Source: an uncultured Oscillospiraceae bacterium (GTDB lineage Bacteria > Bacillota > Clostridia > Oscillospirales > Oscillospiraceae). Taken from it: a stretch of 40,138 bases of DNA. Both the position numbers and the translations under genes were made by a program. Numbering within the stretch: position 1 is the first letter of the stretch; each line of letters begins with the position of its first letter. Location of the stretch: contig CAKUHB010000025.1 of assembly GCA_934655875.1 (NCBI GenBank), forward strand, positions 1 through 40,138. The letters are read 5' to 3'. This document shows, piece by piece, positions 16,954 through 25,505 of this stretch. The notes below the pieces were generated by a model, which ran no database searches, was not told the origin of the DNA, and worked only from the letters and a program-made list of their open reading frames with translations.

Positions 16954-19900
16954 ATGGAAACGGAACAGATCCTGGATCAGGCAAAGCTGCCGGACGGCAC
17001 AGATCTGCAAAACGGCAGATACACGATCCGCGCTACGCTGGGAAACGGCGGCTTCGGGATCACATACAAGGCATGGGACAACCGGCTGCGGCGCTATGTG
17101 GCCGTCAAGGAGTTCTTTCCGACCGGTATCGTGTACCGGGATATCTATAACGGGCGCGACGCGCAGTGCTTTCAGGATCCGCAGACCTTCCAGCGGGGCA
17201 AGCGCCGCTTCCGCCGCGAAGCGCAGACGCTTGCGAATCTGGACTTTCCGCACATTGTTAAGGTCTACGACAGCTTCGAGGAAAACAATACCGCCTACAT
17301 CGTCATGGAGTACATCGAGGGTGTAACACTGGCGCAGCATGTCGAAAAAAACGGCCCCATGCCGGGCGCACGTCTGCTGGAGCTGTTTTTGCCGCTGATG
17401 CGAGACCTTGACGCGGTGCATAAAAACGGGCTGATCCACCGGGATATCAGCCCCGACAACATCATGCTCACAGAAGAGAGCGGCCGCCTGAAGCTGATCG
17501 ATTTCGGAACCGCCAAGGATCTGACACCTTCAGATGAAAAGAGCCGGGGCTACAGCATGACGCATTCCGTGGTGCGCATCAATTACTCGCCGATCGAACT
17601 GTTTTCCAGCGCGGAAAAGCTCCCTCCGGCGGATATCTACTCCCTTTGCGCCACGATGTATTTCTGCCTGACCGGCGAGGAGCCGCCGGCATCGCTGGAC
17701 CGCGCGTTCAACGATACGCTCAAAGCGCCGTCGGCGTCTGTCAGCAGTGTGAATAAAAATCTGGAAAAAGCAATTTTAAAGGGCCTGTCACTGAAGCCGG
17801 AGGATCGGTATGCGTCCGTGGAGAAGCTCATGCAGGCGCTGACAGAAAAAGAGCCGCGCGTCAGCGCAAAAAAGCTGCTCCCTGTTGCCGCCGCTCTGGC
17901 GTCTATCGCAGTGCTTACCGTCATCGTCCTTCTGATCACCGGAAAGCAGAAGCCCGCCCAAACGCAGCCTGGCCAGACGCTTTCGGAACCTGTAGAAGCT
18001 GCGCAGACGCCCTCTGTAGAACCGCTGGCAGAGACAGATCCCGAGACCGGGGAGCAGGAAGCAGAAACGCTGCAAGCCGAGATCACCGCTGCGGAGTCCG
18101 CGTTTGGCGAGCCGGTATCGGTCATAAGGCTGACCGGGCGAAGCGACATGGACGTGTACACATACCAGACCGTCGCAGCGCAGATCGAACCGCGGGCGCA
18201 GGCGCTGACCGGCGGAAAGTACCGGATCTGGGCGGATAATACAGGCGTTAATACCTACGTACTGCTGCCGAACAGCCTGTTCGGACAGGAAAACCCGGCA
18301 CGATTCCTGCGCGAAACGGCGATCGTGCTCCGCGTTTCCGGCGAAACATATTTCTATGCCGGCACAGATAACTATAAAAGGATCCAGCCGTCCGATATCG
18401 TTGATGCGTCCCTGCAAAAGGACGCACAGGGACAGGACGAAATCTACATCAGGCTGACCGATGCTGCCGCGGAGCGGGTCTCCGGCGTATTTGACGATGC
18501 ACAGGACGAAACGGCCAGCCTGTATATGGATCCGTGGCTGACATCAGGCGGAACATATCTGATACACGCGGACGGATACAACAATCTGTTCCAGGACGAA
18601 AACGACCCGACGGTTTTCCATTGCTATGGAAATTACGATCTGTTCGGAGACGCACAGGTGAAGATCGCGCAGACATTCCTTGACGTTATGAGAGTGGATA
18701 ATACCGGCGGCGCACTGGAAAGCAAGATCATCTATACACCGGAGTGGGAACCTGCCGCAGGCAGCGAAGCGGGCACGTATCAGGTCGAGTCGCTGGAGGA
18801 ACCGGCGATCCGCGCAATGTATTCCTTTAACCGCTCCCGTGGAAGTGAGGATCCGGAGTCGTGGGAACCCGCGGTCAAAGAGCTGAAAAAACGGCTGGAT
18901 CTGCTCGGCGTTCCGTATGTTTTTGGGCAGGCGGCCATCGACGGCGGGATCATTTTTGTCGAACTGCCGCAGAGTGAGGTTCCGTATGAAGCACTTGAGC
19001 TGCTGCTCGAAAACGAAATAGGTATTTCCGTCGGAACACCCTTCTGGAATACGAGTTACTGCGATTACGTTGCCCTTCCGGACGGCGGGATCCGTGCGGA
19101 GGTGCGCAGCTGGGCGGATGAAGACCTGCGCCCCGGCTTCACGGATCTGATCAACGGAACTGTTGACAGCCAGCCGGTCTATTTATTTGTTTCCTGCGTT
19201 GCGCAAAACTGGCAGGTTCTACAGGCAGACCTGACCGCGTATCCGGAAGACGGAAACTTTGAGTTTCGGAAGCTGCTGCTTCACAATGCGGACGGAACCT
19301 GGGACGGCGCGGGATTCATGCAGCTTCTTGGATATATCGCGGAGCATGGCGAGGTCGACAGCGCTTTGAGCGGCTTCATGCTCTCAGAGGTAACGTTTGT
19401 CAATGGTGCAAAGGGCGGCTATCTGGTATCTGCCCGGTTGGAGGAGCAGGAGCGGCTTCGAGGTGCGCTGGCCGGAGAGTATCCGGATGTCGATGTCGTG
19501 ATCAAACACTCGATCCTGCCGCAGCTCCAGATCCACTTCAATTTTGATATCGATGCGCAGCTGCCTGCCAAAACACTTGAAGCGTCACAGCGTGTGTATG
19601 ATCTGGTGAAGGACGGAAGTGTGGATACGGTGAAGCTCGTCTTCATCGAGGAAGAGAATGCGGAAAGCTGTCACGCGGTTTTCTCTGTCGATTCGTTCTT
19701 TACACACCGGATGGAACTGAGTTCGTTCAGCTTCGAGGGCGGGCGGCTGGAACGCTATGAGGAAGACTTCCGTTCTCTCTACGCATCCAGCACGTTCATA
19801 CAGAGCCTTGAAGACGGAACCGCAGAGACAGCTGCCGTGTCCGGTACTTCGCCGGAGGAATCTCTGACGATGGACGACGCAGGATACTATCTGTTCCAGG

Positions 19901-20292
19901 AGGATACCTACGGCGTATCCTGTCCGTTCCCGGCAGATTTCGCGATCGATCAGAACGCTGCCGGTGAAACGCTTCTGATGCGCGCAAATTCCACGGTCAA
20001 CCGGAACTATATCGAAGTCCACGGGAAGACGCTGACGCAGGCGACGACCGGGGAACAGGCGCTGCAAAGCGCGGAAAAGGAGCTGGGCGGACATGTGAAC
20101 TTTCAGTCGTATGGCGACAGCTGGTTTGCCTGCTCCGTGGATCAGTCGGGCGTCGGAATTTACCGCAAGGGCAAGCTCCGGGCGAACGGAACCATTGTCG
20201 TGTGGTTTGACTATTTTGCGATCGACGACGATGAAAGCCACGCGGCCCACATCGACTACATGGAGTCAAAATTCACGTCGTCGCTGCAATAG
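16954..20292 (+). CDS. Trans-membrane Ser/Thr protein kinase with large ectodomain (SecD P1-like modules suspected)
   Basis: Protein of 1112 residues. The cytoplasmic kinase domain (about 20-300) has the glycine loop LGNGGFG, catalytic Lys52 (VAVKEFFP), an alpha-C glutamate near Glu89, HRDISPDN (162-169) and DFG (183-185). The usual HRDxK lysine is serine here. One trans-membrane helix lies at about 308-330. About 780 residues are then outside the cell. Residues ~370-510 and ~640-790 each show a pattern recalling the periplasmic P1 head of SecD, for example YQTVAAQIEPRAQAL and VKELKKRLDLLGVPYVFG followed by IFVELP. The C-terminal ~145 residues form a separate module (YGVSCPFPADFAID). GAGG lies 8 bases before the ATG. 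A terminator follows. Its targets are probably the FHA proteins of the island. Confidence 0.88.
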   Translation: METEQILDQAKLPDGTDLQNGRYTIRATLGNGGFGITYKAWDNRLRRYVAVKEFFPTGIVYRDIYNGRDAQCFQDPQTFQRGKRRFRREAQTLANLDFPHIVKVYDSFEENNTAYIVMEYIEGVTLAQHVEKNGPMPGARLLELFLPLMRDLDAVHKNGLIHRDISPDNIMLTEESGRLKLIDFGTAKDLTPSDEKSRGYSMTHSVVRINYSPIELFSSAEKLPPADIYSLCATMYFCLTGEEPPASLDRAFNDTLKAPSASVSSVNKNLEKAILKGLSLKPEDRYASVEKLMQALTEKEPRVSAKKLLPVAAALASIAVLTVIVLLITGKQKPAQTQPGQTLSEPVEAAQTPSVEPLAETDPETGEQEAETLQAEITAAESAFGEPVSVIRLTGRSDMDVYTYQTVAAQIEPRAQALTGGKYRIWADNTGVNTYVLLPNSLFGQENPARFLRETAIVLRVSGETYFYAGTDNYKRIQPSDIVDASLQKDAQGQDEIYIRLTDAAAERVSGVFDDAQDETASLYMDPWLTSGGTYLIHADGYNNLFQDENDPTVFHCYGNYDLFGDAQVKIAQTFLDVMRVDNTGGALESKIIYTPEWEPAAGSEAGTYQVESLEEPAIRAMYSFNRSRGSEDPESWEPAVKELKKRLDLLGVPYVFGQAAIDGGIIFVELPQSEVPYEALELLLENEIGISVGTPFWNTSYCDYVALPDGGIRAEVRSWADEDLRPGFTDLINGTVDSQPVYLFVSCVAQNWQVLQADLTAYPEDGNFEFRKLLLHNADGTWDGAGFMQLLGYIAEHGEVDSALSGFMLSEVTFVNGAKGGYLVSARLEEQERLRGALAGEYPDVDVVIKHSILPQLQIHFNFDIDAQLPAKTLEASQRVYDLVKDGSVDTVKLVFIEEENAESCHAVFSVDSFFTHRMELSSFSFEGGRLERYEEDFRSLYASSTFIQSLEDGTAETAAVSGTSPEESLTMDDAGYYLFQEDTYGVSCPFPADFAIDQNAAGETLLMRANSTVNRNYIEVHGKTLTQATTGEQALQSAEKELGGHVNFQSYGDSWFACSVDQSGVGIYRKGKLRANGTIVVWFDYFAIDDDESHAAHIDYMESKFTSSLQ

Positions 20293-20297
20293 AAAAA

Positions 20298-20325
20298 CTG
20301 CCGCAAAGCGCAAGCTTTGCGGCAG
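20298..20325. terminator. Bidirectional terminator between kinase 1 and the HTH gene
   Basis: Perfect 12-bp stem CTGCCGCAAAGC (20298-20309) / GCTTTGCGGCAG (20314-20325) with loop GCAA. On the minus strand TTTTTC follows; on the plus strand only CGTTT. It separates convergent genes. Confidence 0.88.
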
Positions 20326-20328
20326 CGT

Positions 20329-20760
20329 TTAGCCCTTCGCGTAGAGATTGATAAAACCCTGTTCATCCAGAGTCCTGGATATCTCATCCAAAGGCTCCCG
20401 ATTGAGAAGCCCGACCATAATGACGCGGTCGCGCAGGCGGGAGCTGGTCAGCTGGGCAGCGCTGCCTGCCTTCAGAAGCTGCTGGCACTGCTCAAAGTCC
20501 ATCTCCAGCGTCAGCGCAAGCCGAAGCAGCGTGTTCCGCTGCGGCTGAACTGTACCGTCCATGATTTTGTACAGGCTGGTGCGGTTGATGCCCGAAAGCT
20601 CCGCAGCGGCGGCAACAGAGATGCCGCGCCGGCCAAGCGCGGCATTGAGAAGCTCGGAAAGACTGGGGCCCAGCGGAACCTCATCCGGCTGCTCGACCGG
20701 CTGCCCGTTGATGATCTGCTGGACGAAGTATTGCGTCGGGGACATGTTTTTCGGATCCAT
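20329..20760 (-). CDS. XRE-type helix-turn-helix regulator of the island
   Basis: Cytoplasmic DNA-binding protein of about 143 residues. The central part (about 45-100) is a classical HTH: RRGISVAAAAELSGINRTSLYKIMDG, here read as GISVAAAAELSGI for helices 2-3 and NRTSLYKIMDG for the recognition helix. The C-terminal part is leucine-rich and unassigned. The start is ATG 20760, with GGAG 9-10 bases upstream; upstream ATG 20769 is an alternative but its ribosome-site spacing is short. It is transcribed away from the FHA gene across a shared 140-bp control region, so it probably regulates itself and the downstream FHA/PP2C/protease/kinase operon. Confidence 0.8.
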   Translation of the reverse strand: MDPKNMSPTQYFVQQIINGQPVEQPDEVPLGPSLSELLNAALGRRGISVAAAAELSGINRTSLYKIMDGTVQPQRNTLLRLALTLEMDFEQCQQLLKAGSAAQLTSSRLRDRVIMVGLLNREPLDEISRTLDEQGFINLYAKG

Positions 20761-20813
20761 AACATGCATCTCCTGAAATAATCTGTATAAATGGTAACAC
20801 ATGGAACACCAGA

Positions 20814-20866
20814 AAGCAAGAACGTTGCTTTGCAAGCGACAAAACGCGCGGGATACAAACTATAAT
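20814..20866. promoter_or_regulatory. Divergent control region with candidate operator and -10 box
   Basis: AAGCAA (20814-20819) and TTGCTT (20825-20830) form an inverted repeat, and TTGCTTTGCAA (20825-20835) is itself a near-palindrome. A consensus TATAAT at 20861-20866 can serve the FHA operon, but no good -35 box is spaced before it, which fits an activated promoter. For the HTH gene the minus strand offers TTGCTT, 17 bases, TACCAT. Confidence 0.4.
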
Positions 20867-20899
20867 CAAAGCATGGAAAGCAAATGGGAGGAATGAAAG

Positions 20900-21646
20900 A
20901 TGGAAGTCAAAATCACAACGTGTCCGGTCTGCGGAAACCGGTATTTTCAGGAGGACTATCCCGAATGCCCGATCTGCGCGGGGAGCATTAAAAGACAAGG
21001 AGAGACGGAAGCAATGCCAGACAGAAATTACACCATGAACGGAACAGCAACAATGCCGCTGCATACGCCGGAAACGGAGCGCAGAGCAACGGCAGAAACA
21101 GAAGCGGACTTCGGAAAGACCCTGCCGCCGGATTACATTCCGCCGCAGCCGGGAAACTGGCAGACAGCGTCCGGGAATATGGGCATGACGCAGCCTCCGT
21201 ACAGCATCCAGAAAAAAACAACGCCGCCGCACGATCCCGTGACACCCGATACGACAACGCCTGTTGACTTTATCCCGGGACATGAGACCCCGGCTGCTTA
21301 TATCGTAGGCTGGCTGGTTGCCTTGAATGGCAAAAAAGAAGGCGAGGATTACAGAATCAGAGGGTTCAATACCACAATCGGACGCGGGCAGGGAAACACG
21401 ATCGTGCTTGCGGAAGACAGCACGATCTCCAGAGATGTGAACTGCGCGATCCGGTATTACAGTGAGACGAAAGAATACCATATTGTCTTAGGCCAGAATC
21501 CGAAAAATGCCGTTTATATAAACGGAAAATCGCTGATCGATCAGGCGCAGCTGCATGCCTATGACGTGATCAAGATCGGCCGCACAGAGCTTCTGTTCGT
21601 TCCGCTCTGCGGACGGGAGTTCAGCTGGAACGGAGAAGAAAGATGA
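20900..21646 (+). CDS. Zinc-ribbon FHA-domain protein
   Basis: Cytoplasmic adaptor of 248 residues. It has an N-terminal zinc ribbon (CPVCGN at 8-13, CPICAG at 23-28) and a Thr/Pro-rich linker (about 35-130) with several Thr that could be kinase targets (GTATMPLH, PDTTTPVD). The FHA domain spans about 150-240: FNTTIGRGQGNTIVL, DSTISRDVNCAI, NAVYINGKSLID. FHA domains bind phosphothreonine peptides. The usual SxxH histidine is replaced by Asn (SRDVN), a change seen in some FHA proteins. It is the first gene of the second transcription unit, and its stop overlaps the PP2C start (ATGA at 21643). It is a likely reader of kinase output. Confidence 0.88.
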   Translation: MEVKITTCPVCGNRYFQEDYPECPICAGSIKRQGETEAMPDRNYTMNGTATMPLHTPETERRATAETEADFGKTLPPDYIPPQPGNWQTASGNMGMTQPPYSIQKKTTPPHDPVTPDTTTPVDFIPGHETPAAYIVGWLVALNGKKEGEDYRIRGFNTTIGRGQGNTIVLAEDSTISRDVNCAIRYYSETKEYHIVLGQNPKNAVYINGKSLIDQAQLHAYDVIKIGRTELLFVPLCGREFSWNGEER

Positions 21647-23448
21647 AGCGGTGGACAGCTGCGATTCTTGCAGTGCTGCTTCTGAGCCTGTGTGCCTGCG
21701 GCACACAGAAGACGGTGGCTTCCGTACAGCCGCAGCAGGAGCAGCACTCGGCGCTGCGCACAGATCTGTCTGGAGAGTTCGATACGGAAACACCGCTGGG
21801 AGAAAATACAACACCGGAAAAACCCGATGCACCAGATGAGGATGCAGCTCTCTCTCCATCGGACGAGCCGGAGGAGCCGGCACCGACTACAGAGGAACCG
21901 CAGCCGACCCCGGAGAAATCTGAAACAGACGAGCCGGAAGCGACGGGCGAGGACACAACATCTTCTACGGAAGATGAGACGGAGGAGCCGGATGATACGG
22001 CAGATAATCCTCCATCCGATGATCCTGAAAAAGACAATCCGGAAACGTCGGACGATGCCACAGGTCTTTCTCCAGCAGACAAGCCGGTGAACGGCGGCGG
22101 AGATCACCGGCTGGGCCCACCTCCGGACAGCGACCCGCCTGCGCTGAATCACGGAGGAATGCAGTCCAATGATGAGAATACGGGATCCGATGGCGCAGTG
22201 GTAGACTCCCCAAAAGAGACCCCAAACGAGACCCCAAATGAGACTCCGAACGAGACCCCAAACGAGACCCCAAACGAGACTCCGAACGAGACTCCGAATG
22301 AGACTCCAAACGAGACTCCGAACGAGACCCCGAATGAGACTCCGAACGAGACTCCGAATGAGACTCCAAACGAGACCCCGAATGAGACTCCGAATGAGAC
22401 TCCGAACGAGACCCTAAATGAGACCCCGAACGAGGATCCGGACGAGACCTCAAACGAAAATCCGAACGAGACTCCGGAGCCCCCCAAAAAGAGCAGCACA
22501 GGGTGGATGCTCGCATGCATTGCCGCAGCGCTGCTGGCAGCGGCGGAGAGCGCATATATCTGGCTCCGGTGCAGGCGTGACAGAAACAGACGCCGCCCCG
22601 GAAAGGAGACGGTCAGCACCACGCAGCTGCCCCGGACGCAGCATGCACCGCTTCCGGGCGCCGTGGACGGCACGGTCAGCCGTGTCATGGTCGGCAAGGT
22701 GCACGCGCAGGGCGCGAGAGAAAGCCAGCAGGACAGCTTTTCCGTTTCCTCGGATACGATGCAGCCCGGCGGCATCCTGGCGGTCGTCGCCGATGGTATG
22801 GGTGGATTGTCAGATGGAGATAAGGTCAGCCAGACGATCGTCTCTGCCGTCATGCGCGCGTTCGTTTCCGGCGAGGATACCGGCGCGCCGCACCTGCCCG
22901 CGCTGCTGGCGCAGGCAAAGCTTGCAGTCGACCGGATGCTTGGGCCGGACGGGATCCGGCAGAGCGGCTCCACCGTCGTCATGGGACTACTCCGGGACGG
23001 CCTGTTCGAGTATCTCAGCGTCGGCGACAGCCGGATCTGTCTCTACCGCGGCGGCGAGCTGCATCAGCTCAGCCGAAGCCACTGCTATTCGCATGAGCTG
23101 TCGATCGAAGCGATCAACGGAGAAAAGACGTTTGCGGAGATCCGCATGGATCGAAAAGCGGAATGCCTGACGAGCTACGTCGGAATGGGAGAGCTGAAAT
23201 ATGTGGATATTCCCGCAGCGCCGGTCAAGGCGCATCCTGGCGACCGATTCATTCTGATGAGCGACGGCGTGTTCAACGCACTGACAGAGCAGGAGCTTTC
23301 CGCGGCGCTGGAGCAGGACGCAGAAGACGCCGCCGAAACGATCGACCGGTGGATCCGGGAGAAGAACTATCGCAATCAGGATAATTATACAGCGGTCATC
23401 CTGCAATGCTGTACGGACGCTGAAAACGAAAGCCCGGAAAGGAACTAG
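21643..23448 (+). CDS. Trans-membrane PP2C phosphatase with extracellular repeat stalk and lipobox
   Basis: Protein of 601 residues. The signal sequence ends LLLSLCACG, a plausible lipobox. An acidic Pro/Thr/Glu-rich region follows to about residue 190, then 22 tetrapeptide units of NETP type (191-278). A trans-membrane helix lies at about 286-306, then a basic stop-transfer (RCRRDRNRRRPG). The cytoplasmic PP2C domain spans about 346-595. Metal-binding motifs are intact: RESQQDSF, VVADGMGG, VGDSR, LMSDGVFN and QDNYTAVI, so it should dephosphorylate Ser/Thr. If the lipobox is used, the stalk is anchored to the membrane at both ends. It is co-translated with the FHA gene and precedes a second, soluble PP2C. 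Confidence 0.88.
   Translation: MKRWTAAILAVLLLSLCACGTQKTVASVQPQQEQHSALRTDLSGEFDTETPLGENTTPEKPDAPDEDAALSPSDEPEEPAPTTEEPQPTPEKSETDEPEATGEDTTSSTEDETEEPDDTADNPPSDDPEKDNPETSDDATGLSPADKPVNGGGDHRLGPPPDSDPPALNHGGMQSNDENTGSDGAVVDSPKETPNETPNETPNETPNETPNETPNETPNETPNETPNETPNETPNETPNETPNETPNETPNETPNETLNETPNEDPDETSNENPNETPEPPKKSSTGWMLACIAAALLAAAESAYIWLRCRRDRNRRRPGKETVSTTQLPRTQHAPLPGAVDGTVSRVMVGKVHAQGARESQQDSFSVSSDTMQPGGILAVVADGMGGLSDGDKVSQTIVSAVMRAFVSGEDTGAPHLPALLAQAKLAVDRMLGPDGIRQSGSTVVMGLLRDGLFEYLSVGDSRICLYRGGELHQLSRSHCYSHELSIEAINGEKTFAEIRMDRKAECLTSYVGMGELKYVDIPAAPVKAHPGDRFILMSDGVFNALTEQELSAALEQDAEDAAETIDRWIREKNYRNQDNYTAVILQCCTDAENESPERN
22213..22476 (+). repeat. 12-bp in-frame minisatellite (22 units) coding NETP repeats
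   Basis: Twenty-two 12-base units. They encode KETP, then 15 NETP, then NETL, NETP, NEDP, DETS, NENP and NETP. Units differ only at third codon positions (aac/aat, acc/act, cca/ccg) in the core and at amino acids near the 3' end. A higher period of about 60 bases is visible (22285-22344 against 22345-22404), which suggests past block duplication. Copy-number change would keep the frame. Confidence 0.97.
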
Positions 23449-23452
23449 GACT

Positions 23453-24172
23453 ATGCTGCAAGTGGAAGCATACTCGGCGATCGGCGGAAGGAGCAAAAAC
23501 GAAGACAGCGTCACCGGCCTGCACGCAGGCAGCAGCATGTGCTTTCTGGTCGCGGACGGTCTGGGGGGCCATGGGGACGGAGATCTGGCGTCCAAAGCGG
23601 CGATCGATACCGTCCGCGCGGCCTGGAACGGCGAGATCTCCGCTTCGGAGTGGGAGCGCCTGCTGGCGCTTGCACACGCGCGGATCCAACAGATGCAGAC
23701 GCCGCAGCGGCAGATGAAAACGACGCTCGTCGGTCTGCTGATGGACGCGGAGCGCGCCGTCTGGGCGCATGTCGGCGATTCAAGGCTCTATCATTTCCTT
23801 GACGGCAGGCTGATCTTTCAGACGCAGGATCACAGCGCATCCCAGATCGCTGTGATGCTGGGAGAGATCACGCCGGAGCAGATCCGTTCCAGCAAAGACC
23901 GCGCAACGCTCATCAAGGCGCTTGGTCAGCCGGGCGCTGCGCCGGCCGCACAGATCCATGCGCAGCTGCTCGAACCGGGCATGCATGCATTTCTCCTGTG
24001 CTCGGACGGCTTCTGGGAATATGTACTGGAGGAAGAAATGGAACAGGATCTTCAGACTGCACACTCGGCAAAGCAATGGCTGGGGAAAATGCGGCACCGG
24101 CTGCAAGCGAGAGCGCCAGCCGATCATGATAACAACTCTGCGATCGTAATATGGAAATCAATTGAGAAATGA
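23453..24172 (+). CDS. Soluble PP2C-type protein phosphatase
   Basis: Cytoplasmic phosphatase of 239 residues, close to the minimal PP2C/PrpC length. Motifs in order: GGRSKNEDSV (metal Asp), FLVADGLGGHGDGD, MKTTLVGLL, HVGDSRLY, LLCSDGFWE and DHDNNSAIVI with the last metal Asp. It has no signal sequence or membrane segment, unlike its neighbour. It follows the trans-membrane PP2C by 4 bases and is followed 12 bases later by the protease-FHA gene. It probably resets phosphorylation by the three kinases of the island. Confidence 0.92.
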   Translation: MLQVEAYSAIGGRSKNEDSVTGLHAGSSMCFLVADGLGGHGDGDLASKAAIDTVRAAWNGEISASEWERLLALAHARIQQMQTPQRQMKTTLVGLLMDAERAVWAHVGDSRLYHFLDGRLIFQTQDHSASQIAVMLGEITPEQIRSSKDRATLIKALGQPGAAPAAQIHAQLLEPGMHAFLLCSDGFWEYVLEEEMEQDLQTAHSAKQWLGKMRHRLQARAPADHDNNSAIVIWKSIEK

Positions 24173-24184
24173 GAGGAATACGCA

Positions 24185-25504
24185 ATGAAACTGAAAAATC
24201 TCTGTAAAAAAGCAGCCTGCCTGTTGCTGGCAGTCATCTGCGCGCTGTCCCTGACACTGCCTGCGCTGGCCGCAGGCGATAAGAACATCAGCACCGCGGC
24301 AAAGGGCGTTGTCCGGCTGCTGATCATGGATCCGCTTACAAACGAGCCGTATGGCTTCGGGACTGCGTTCGGCATCGGCAAAGCCGGAGAAGCGCCGCAG
24401 TATTTTGTTACGAACAAGCATGTCGTCGATTGCAGCTTTACGCTTGCCGAGAATGTAACGTTCAATCTCAGCGCGATCAAAATTTACATCATGAAGAGCA
24501 GCCATGCGGTGGTGGTCAACGGACTCAACGGCACCTGCGACATTGAGTCGAGCCAGCTGATCCCCTGCGAGGTTCTATATGAAGAGGAAAGCTCGAACCC
24601 GGATCTTGCGATCCTGAAAGCCGCAGAGCCGTTCGAAGGACGCGTCACGCTGCCGCTTGCAAAGACCGTCAGCGAAAAGGACGTTGCCGCAACGGTGTAC
24701 GCGCTGGGCTTCCCGGGCACGACGGATTATACCGGTCAGAGCAAATGGTCGATGAACCTGCTCGCCGACGTTACGGATATCACCATCACGCGCGGCGTTG
24801 TTTCCAGATACGGCGCGATGAAGAGCTACGGCAACTGCAAATACCTTTCCCATGACGCTGTCATCAATCCCGGCAACTCCGGCGGGCCGCTCGTCAACGA
24901 AAAGGGCGAGGTCATGGGCATCAATACCTTCTATCTGCAAAACCGCACCGACGCCAGCGCAAGCTTCTACGCCGTTTCCAGCGAATACGTTGCCAAGGTC
25001 TGTGAAGACATGGACATCCCCTTCCGCTATGGCGGCGCAGGGGTCAGCTGGATCGTCTATGCGCTGGCCGCAGCGCTCGTGATCGTGGTTGCGGCGATCG
25101 TCGTACTGATCATTAAAAAGAAGAAGAGCAAGACAGGCTCTGAACCGAAGCCTGTTCCCGCTCCTGCCCAGGTGGAAGATAAGGCGCTGCGCGTGGAAGG
25201 CGTGTTTGGCTGCTACGCGGGCAAGCGCTACAAGGTGACGGGCAGCGTGACCATCGGCTGCGGCGGGCAGAACAGCCTCGCCATGCCGGAAGGCACCGCA
25301 GGCGTCAGTCACCGGCACTGCATGCTGACTGCCGGCTCCGATGGGGAAGTCCAGCTTACCGACCTCGGCTCGACCTACGGCACGTTTGTCGGCAGCGGCC
25401 AGCGGCTCAACGCCAACAGCCCGATGACGCTGCACCGGGGCGATACGTTCTGGCTCGGCTCCAAGGAGCAGATGTTCCGCATCACCGGAAAGGGCGGGAA
25501 GTAA
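24185..25504 (+). CDS. Trans-membrane protein: extracellular trypsin-like protease linked to a cytoplasmic FHA domain
   Basis: Protein of 439 residues. A signal peptide (1-30, ending LPALAAG) precedes a trypsin/HtrA-fold protease (about 35-275) with an intact triad: His79 in VTNKHVVD, Asp140 in SNPDLAILKA, Ser232 in INPGNSGGPL. A trans-membrane helix at about 287-310 is followed by lysines. The C-terminal FHA domain lies inside (about 340-435): VTIGCGGQNSL, GVSHRHCML, LTDLGSTYGTFV. The orientation means a phosphothreonine reader in the cytoplasm is coupled to a protease outside, so phosphorylation could gate proteolysis or position the protease. GAGG lies upstream of the ATG. The next kinase gene starts after 1 base. 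Confidence 0.92.
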   Translation: MKLKNLCKKAACLLLAVICALSLTLPALAAGDKNISTAAKGVVRLLIMDPLTNEPYGFGTAFGIGKAGEAPQYFVTNKHVVDCSFTLAENVTFNLSAIKIYIMKSSHAVVVNGLNGTCDIESSQLIPCEVLYEEESSNPDLAILKAAEPFEGRVTLPLAKTVSEKDVAATVYALGFPGTTDYTGQSKWSMNLLADVTDITITRGVVSRYGAMKSYGNCKYLSHDAVINPGNSGGPLVNEKGEVMGINTFYLQNRTDASASFYAVSSEYVAKVCEDMDIPFRYGGAGVSWIVYALAAALVIVVAAIVVLIIKKKKSKTGSEPKPVPAPAQVEDKALRVEGVFGCYAGKRYKVTGSVTIGCGGQNSLAMPEGTAGVSHRHCMLTAGSDGEVQLTDLGSTYGTFVGSGQRLNANSPMTLHRGDTFWLGSKEQMFRITGKGGK

Positions 25505-25505
25505 C

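Noticed and set aside
22213..22476. Tandem repeats as a possible CRISPR array
   Set aside because: Units are 12 bases without spacers and encode NETP in frame within a phosphatase gene.
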